Part shown: positions 61,411 through 64,000 of the stretch, piece after piece
How the letters are laid out: every line of letters begins with the position of its first letter
Position numbering within the stretch: the stretch's first letter is position 1
Source: an uncultured Comamonas sp.
Lineage (GTDB): Bacteria > Pseudomonadota > Gammaproteobacteria > Burkholderiales > Burkholderiaceae_C
Length of the DNA stretch: 64,000 nt
Direction of reading: 5' to 3'
Assembly: GCA_947306475.1 (NCBI GenBank)
Contig: CAMZGS010000006.1
Coordinates: 171,055 to 235,054 of the forward strand
Notes under the pieces: generated by a model
Seen by the model: only the letters and a program-made list of their open reading frames with translations
What the model was told of the DNA's origin: nothing
Database searches by the model: none
Position numbers and translations under genes: made by a program

Positions 61411-62379
61411 ATGAGCACGGCCCTTGCGCAAGCCCTGCGTACCTTTGATCCACCGTTGCCATTGGCCATTGCCTACAGTGGTGGCGCCGACTCCAGCGCC
61501 CTGCTGCGCGCCTGTGCCCAGCGCTGGCCGGGGCAGGTGGTGGCGTTGCATGTCCACCACGGCTTGCAAGCGGCGGCGGACGACTTTTTGCAGCACTGCC
61601 AGCAGGTGTGCCAGCAACTGGCCATTCCCCTGGCCGTGGCGCGGGTCGATGCACGCGCGCAGCCAGGGCAAAGTCCGGAAGATGCAGCACGCCAGCACCG
61701 TTACGCAGCGTTGACCGATATGGCACTGCACCACTTTGCGCAACCGGCGGCCAGCATCGCCCTGGCCCAGCATGCCGACGATCAGGTTGAAACGCTGTTG
61801 CTGGCGCTGTCGCGCGGCGCTGGCGTGGCGGGCCTGGCAGCCATGCCGGCGCACTGGCAGCGAGCCGGGCTGCACTGGTTTCGCCCCTTGCTGGCGGTGC
61901 CTGGGCAAAAACTGCGGGACTGGCTGCGCGCGCAGGGGGGCAGTTGGGTGGAAGATCCCAGCAACACCGATCTGCGCTTTACCCGCAACCGCATCCGCCA
62001 GCAGTTGCTGCCTGTGCTCGAGCAGGTATTCCCGCAGTTTCGCAGTACGTTTGCGCGCTCTTGTGCGCATGCTGCGCAGGCCAGTGACCTGTTGCACACC
62101 CTGGCGCAGCAGGACGCAGCGCTCACCGGCCTGCCGCCGGCCATCCGGGCCTTGCAGCAGCTGGACAGCGCACGCCAGGCCAACGTCCTGCGCCATTGGT
62201 TGCTGGAGTGTCACCAGACGACGCCCAGCACGGCGCAATTGCAGGAATTGCAGCGGCAGATCGCTGCCTGCCAGACGCGAGGGCACCGTATCCAAATCAA
62301 GATAGGGGGTGGGTTTGTTTGTAGAAAAGGCGCAGTACTGGATTGGTACAATCCCGAAGTTTTGGTCCCCAAACCCTGA
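61411..62379 (+). CDS. tilS: tRNA(Ile)-lysidine synthase
   Basis: 322 aa. TilS puts lysidine at C34 of tRNA-Ile(CAU) so it reads AUA. PP-loop IAYSGGADSSALLRACAQ, then VALHVHHGLQAAADDF, ARQHRYAAL, ALAQHADDQVETLLLALSRG and the RNRIRQQLLPVLEQ region define the family. It lacks most of the C-terminal domain of the 430-aa E. coli enzyme, and instead matches the short type. AAGGAATCT precedes the ATG. The gene sits between accA and lysC, as in many Burkholderiales. Confidence 0.93.
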   Translation: MSTALAQALRTFDPPLPLAIAYSGGADSSALLRACAQRWPGQVVALHVHHGLQAAADDFLQHCQQVCQQLAIPLAVARVDARAQPGQSPEDAARQHRYAALTDMALHHFAQPAASIALAQHADDQVETLLLALSRGAGVAGLAAMPAHWQRAGLHWFRPLLAVPGQKLRDWLRAQGGSWVEDPSNTDLRFTRNRIRQQLLPVLEQVFPQFRSTFARSCAHAAQASDLLHTLAQQDAALTGLPPAIRALQQLDSARQANVLRHWLLECHQTTPSTAQLQELQRQIAACQTRGHRIQIKIGGGFVCRKGAVLDWYNPEVLVPKP

Positions 62380-62458
62380 GTGCGAAAACCGGCGGCGCGC
62401 CAAAACACCGCATCCTTCAACAGCGCCGTGACCAGTAGTTTCGTCACACCTTGATCCA

Positions 62459-63724
62459 ATGGCACTGTTCGTTCATAAATACGGCGGGACCTCGATGGGC
62501 TCCACCGAGCGTATCCGCAACGTCGCCAAGCGCGTGGCCAAATGGGCCAGGGCCGGCCACCAGATGGTGGTGGTGCCCAGCGCTATGAGTGGTGAAACCA
62601 ATCGTCTGCTGGCATTGGCTGGCGAGTTGGCTCCCGACCATCCTGAAACTCCCTACTATCGCGAGCTGGACATGCTGGCCGCCACGGGCGAGCAGGCATC
62701 GTCTGCCCTGCTGGCCATCGCGTTGCAGGCCGAAGGGCTGGACGCTGTGAGCTACACAGGCTGGCAGGTACCCGTGCGCACCGACAGCAGCTACACCAAG
62801 GCCCGCATCGAGTCGATCGACCCCGAGCGTGTGCGCGCCGACCTTGACGCGGGGCGTGTCGTCATCATCACCGGCTTCCAGGGCATCGACCCCCTGGGCA
62901 ACATCACCACCTTGGGGCGTGGTGGCTCGGATACCTCGGCCGTTGCCGTTGCGGCTGCATTGAAGGCCGACGAGTGCCTGATCTACACCGACGTGGATGG
63001 CGTGTACACCACCGACCCCCGTGTCGTGCCCGCTGCACGTCGCCTGAACAGCGTCAGCTTCGAAGAAATGCTGGAAATGGCCAGCCTGGGCTCCAAGGTG
63101 CTGCAGATTCGCTCGGTGGAATTTGCTGGCAAATACAAGGTTCCCATGCGCGTGCTCTCGAGCTTCACGTCCTGGGACATCGACTTGGCCGAGGAAGCCA
63201 AGTCCGGCACTCTGATCACTTTTGAGGAAGACGAAAAAATGGAAAAAGCCGTCGTATCCGGCATCGCATTCAACCGTGGCGAAGCCAAGATCTCCGTGCG
63301 GGGTGTGCCCGACACTCCTGGCATCGCCGCCGCCATCCTGGGGCCCGTGGCCGATGCGAACATCGACGTCGACGTCATCATCCAGAACATCTCCAAGGAC
63401 GGGAAGACCGACTTCAGCTTCACCGTGAGTCAGACCGACTACCAGCGTGCTCTGGATCTGCTGCGTGAGAAGGTCGCGCCCGAGCTGGGTGCCGCTGAAG
63501 TGGTGGGCAATCCCAACATTGCCAAGGTCAGCATTGTGGGTATCGGCATGCGCAGCCATGTGGGCGTTGCCTCCACCATGTTCCGTACCCTGGCGCAAGA
63601 AGGCGTGAACATCCAGATGATCTCCACCTCGGAGATCAAGACCTCGGTGGTCATCGACGAGAAGTATCTGGAGCTGGCAGTGCGTGCCTTGCACACAGCC
63701 TTTGGTCTGGACAAGGTGGAATAA
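62459..63724 (+). CDS. lysC: Aspartate kinase
   Basis: 421 aa. It phosphorylates aspartate, the first step to lysine, threonine and methionine, and so feeds the hom-thrC pathway at the other end of the window. Kinase start FVHKYGGTSMGS, then TTLGRGGSDTSAVAVAAALK and YTDVDGVYTTDPR; two ACT domains follow in the last ~160 residues (ISVRGVPDTPGIAAAILGPV and VSIVGIGMRSHVGVASTMF). An in-frame ATG at 63239 (MEKAVVSGIA, residue 261) with GAGGAAG upstream matches the internal start that yields a separate beta subunit in B. subtilis and Corynebacterium. Confidence 0.97.
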   Translation: MALFVHKYGGTSMGSTERIRNVAKRVAKWARAGHQMVVVPSAMSGETNRLLALAGELAPDHPETPYYRELDMLAATGEQASSALLAIALQAEGLDAVSYTGWQVPVRTDSSYTKARIESIDPERVRADLDAGRVVIITGFQGIDPLGNITTLGRGGSDTSAVAVAAALKADECLIYTDVDGVYTTDPRVVPAARRLNSVSFEEMLEMASLGSKVLQIRSVEFAGKYKVPMRVLSSFTSWDIDLAEEAKSGTLITFEEDEKMEKAVVSGIAFNRGEAKISVRGVPDTPGIAAAILGPVADANIDVDVIIQNISKDGKTDFSFTVSQTDYQRALDLLREKVAPELGAAEVVGNPNIAKVSIVGIGMRSHVGVASTMFRTLAQEGVNIQMISTSEIKTSVVIDEKYLELAVRALHTAFGLDKVE

Positions 63725-63779
63725 ATTTTTCAAAGTTCGCCAGGACCGCAAGAAATTGTGCTTACAATAGCGGTTCAGC

Positions 63780-63872
63780 GGAAACGTGACCGAGTGGCCG
63801 AAGGTGCTCCCCTGCTAAGGGAGTATGGGGTGTAGAGCCCCATCGAGGGTTCGAATCCCTCCGTTTCCGCCA
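63780..63872 (+). tRNA. tRNA-Ser (anticodon GCU)
   Basis: 93 nt with CCA encoded. Acceptor GGAAACG pairs with CGTTTCC, discriminator G (the serine identity base). Anticodon stem CTCCC/GGGAG around loop CTGCTAA gives anticodon GCT. A long variable arm (GGGG-TGTAGAG-CCCC) and T-arm GAGGG-TTCGAAT-CCCTC follow. It reads AGC and AGU. A TACAAT (63763-63768) 12 bases upstream is a likely -10 box; a -35 is not clear. Confidence 0.96.
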
Positions 63873-63890
63873 AGTCTTTTGAGGTTCCAA

Positions 63891-63920
63891 TTGGCTTGGG
63901 TGCTGAAAACTGTGTACAAT
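63891..63920 (+). promoter_or_regulatory. Putative sigma70 promoter for the gene beyond the window end
   Basis: TTGGCT (63891-63896) and TACAAT (63915-63920), 18 bases apart. The remaining 80 bases hold no start codon with a ribosome site that I can support, so a stable RNA or a leader may follow. This cannot be settled from the window. Confidence 0.4.
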
Positions 63921-64000
63921 GCGGGACTTCGCTGAACAGGATGATGCAAGTCAGGTTCGATGGAGATCAGAAAAGACTTCAAAATTTTTTCTGAAACGCA

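Noticed and set aside
1..64000. CRISPR arrays, insertion sequences, integrases, prophage genes
   Set aside because: No regularly spaced direct repeats, transposase motifs or phage structural genes were seen.
63921..64000. Start of an rRNA operon at the window end
   Set aside because: A promoter-like pair precedes it, but no recognisable 16S sequence is reached before the window ends.

Overview
The window reads as a chromosomal segment of a high-GC betaproteobacterium of the Burkholderiales, most likely Comamonadaceae (Comamonas/Acidovorax/Delftia-like). The grounds are gene content and order (rpsP-rimM-trmD-rplS; tsaE-amiC with a divergent queG; hom-thrC beside mobB-moeA-moaD), the CobD/CbiB-like and DUF2783 families, TRAP transport beside ring-catabolism genes, and strong G/C third-position bias. 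This is inference from families recalled, not from a database search. Almost all of the window is coding. I see no prophage, insertion sequence, CRISPR array or integrase.

Layout: 0-4 kb holds threonine synthesis (hom end, thrC) and molybdopterin maturation (mobB, moeA, moaD). 4.2-8.8 kb is a biotin ECF transporter (bioM, bioN, bioY) fused operonically to an acyl-CoA synthetase and a thiolase-like gene. 8.9-11.8 kb holds a cobalamin riboswitch with its own terminator hairpin, then btuB, then a bacterioferritin that lacks the usual haem ligand. 11.8-22.6 kb is one long minus-strand run: MBL-fold hydrolase, FAD monooxygenase, DUF2783, VOC dioxygenase-like protein, FAH-family hydrolase, TRAP transporter (dctPQM), zeta-GST isomerase, MFS exporter and miaA, under a divergent LysR regulator. 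23.6-33.9 kb holds a broken dbpA, gdhA, an RpiR regulator, mutL, a glycine-zipper lipoprotein, a DedA protein, amiC-tsaE and queG. 33.9-39 kb holds a copper-type TonB receptor, a DUF2946 protein and an RGG-tailed DEAD-box helicase. 39-48.5 kb holds orn, a Ste24-like protease, rsgA, a soluble two-sensor CheW protein, an Aer-like receptor, a CobD/CbiB-like protein and a Nudix CoA pyrophosphatase. 48.5-64 kb is mostly housekeeping: the rpsP operon, Pit/DUF47 phosphate uptake, rarA, wrbA, lpxH, two cyclophilins, a TPR protein, cysS, an AlkA-type glycosylase, accA, tilS, lysC and tRNA-Ser(GCU).

How the genes fit together: the 14-22.6 kb block looks like a complete import-and-degrade route for an unidentified hydroxylated aromatic. 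TRAP brings the substrate in, the FAD enzyme hydroxylates it, the small VOC protein would cleave the ring, the zeta-GST isomerises the maleyl product and the FAH-family enzyme hydrolyses it. The bioMNY block joins biotin uptake to acyl-CoA chemistry, an arrangement also found as bioY(yhfU)-yhfT-yhfS in Bacillus subtilis.

The most distinctive unexplained structure is a family of dispersed palindromes with outer arms resembling AGCTGCTTGCGCT/AGCGCAAGCAGCT, at about 14 places. A long form of about 85-100 bases sits mostly downstream of genes, often between convergent ones. A short form of about 40-60 bases also lies inside the coding sequences of miaA and tsaE.
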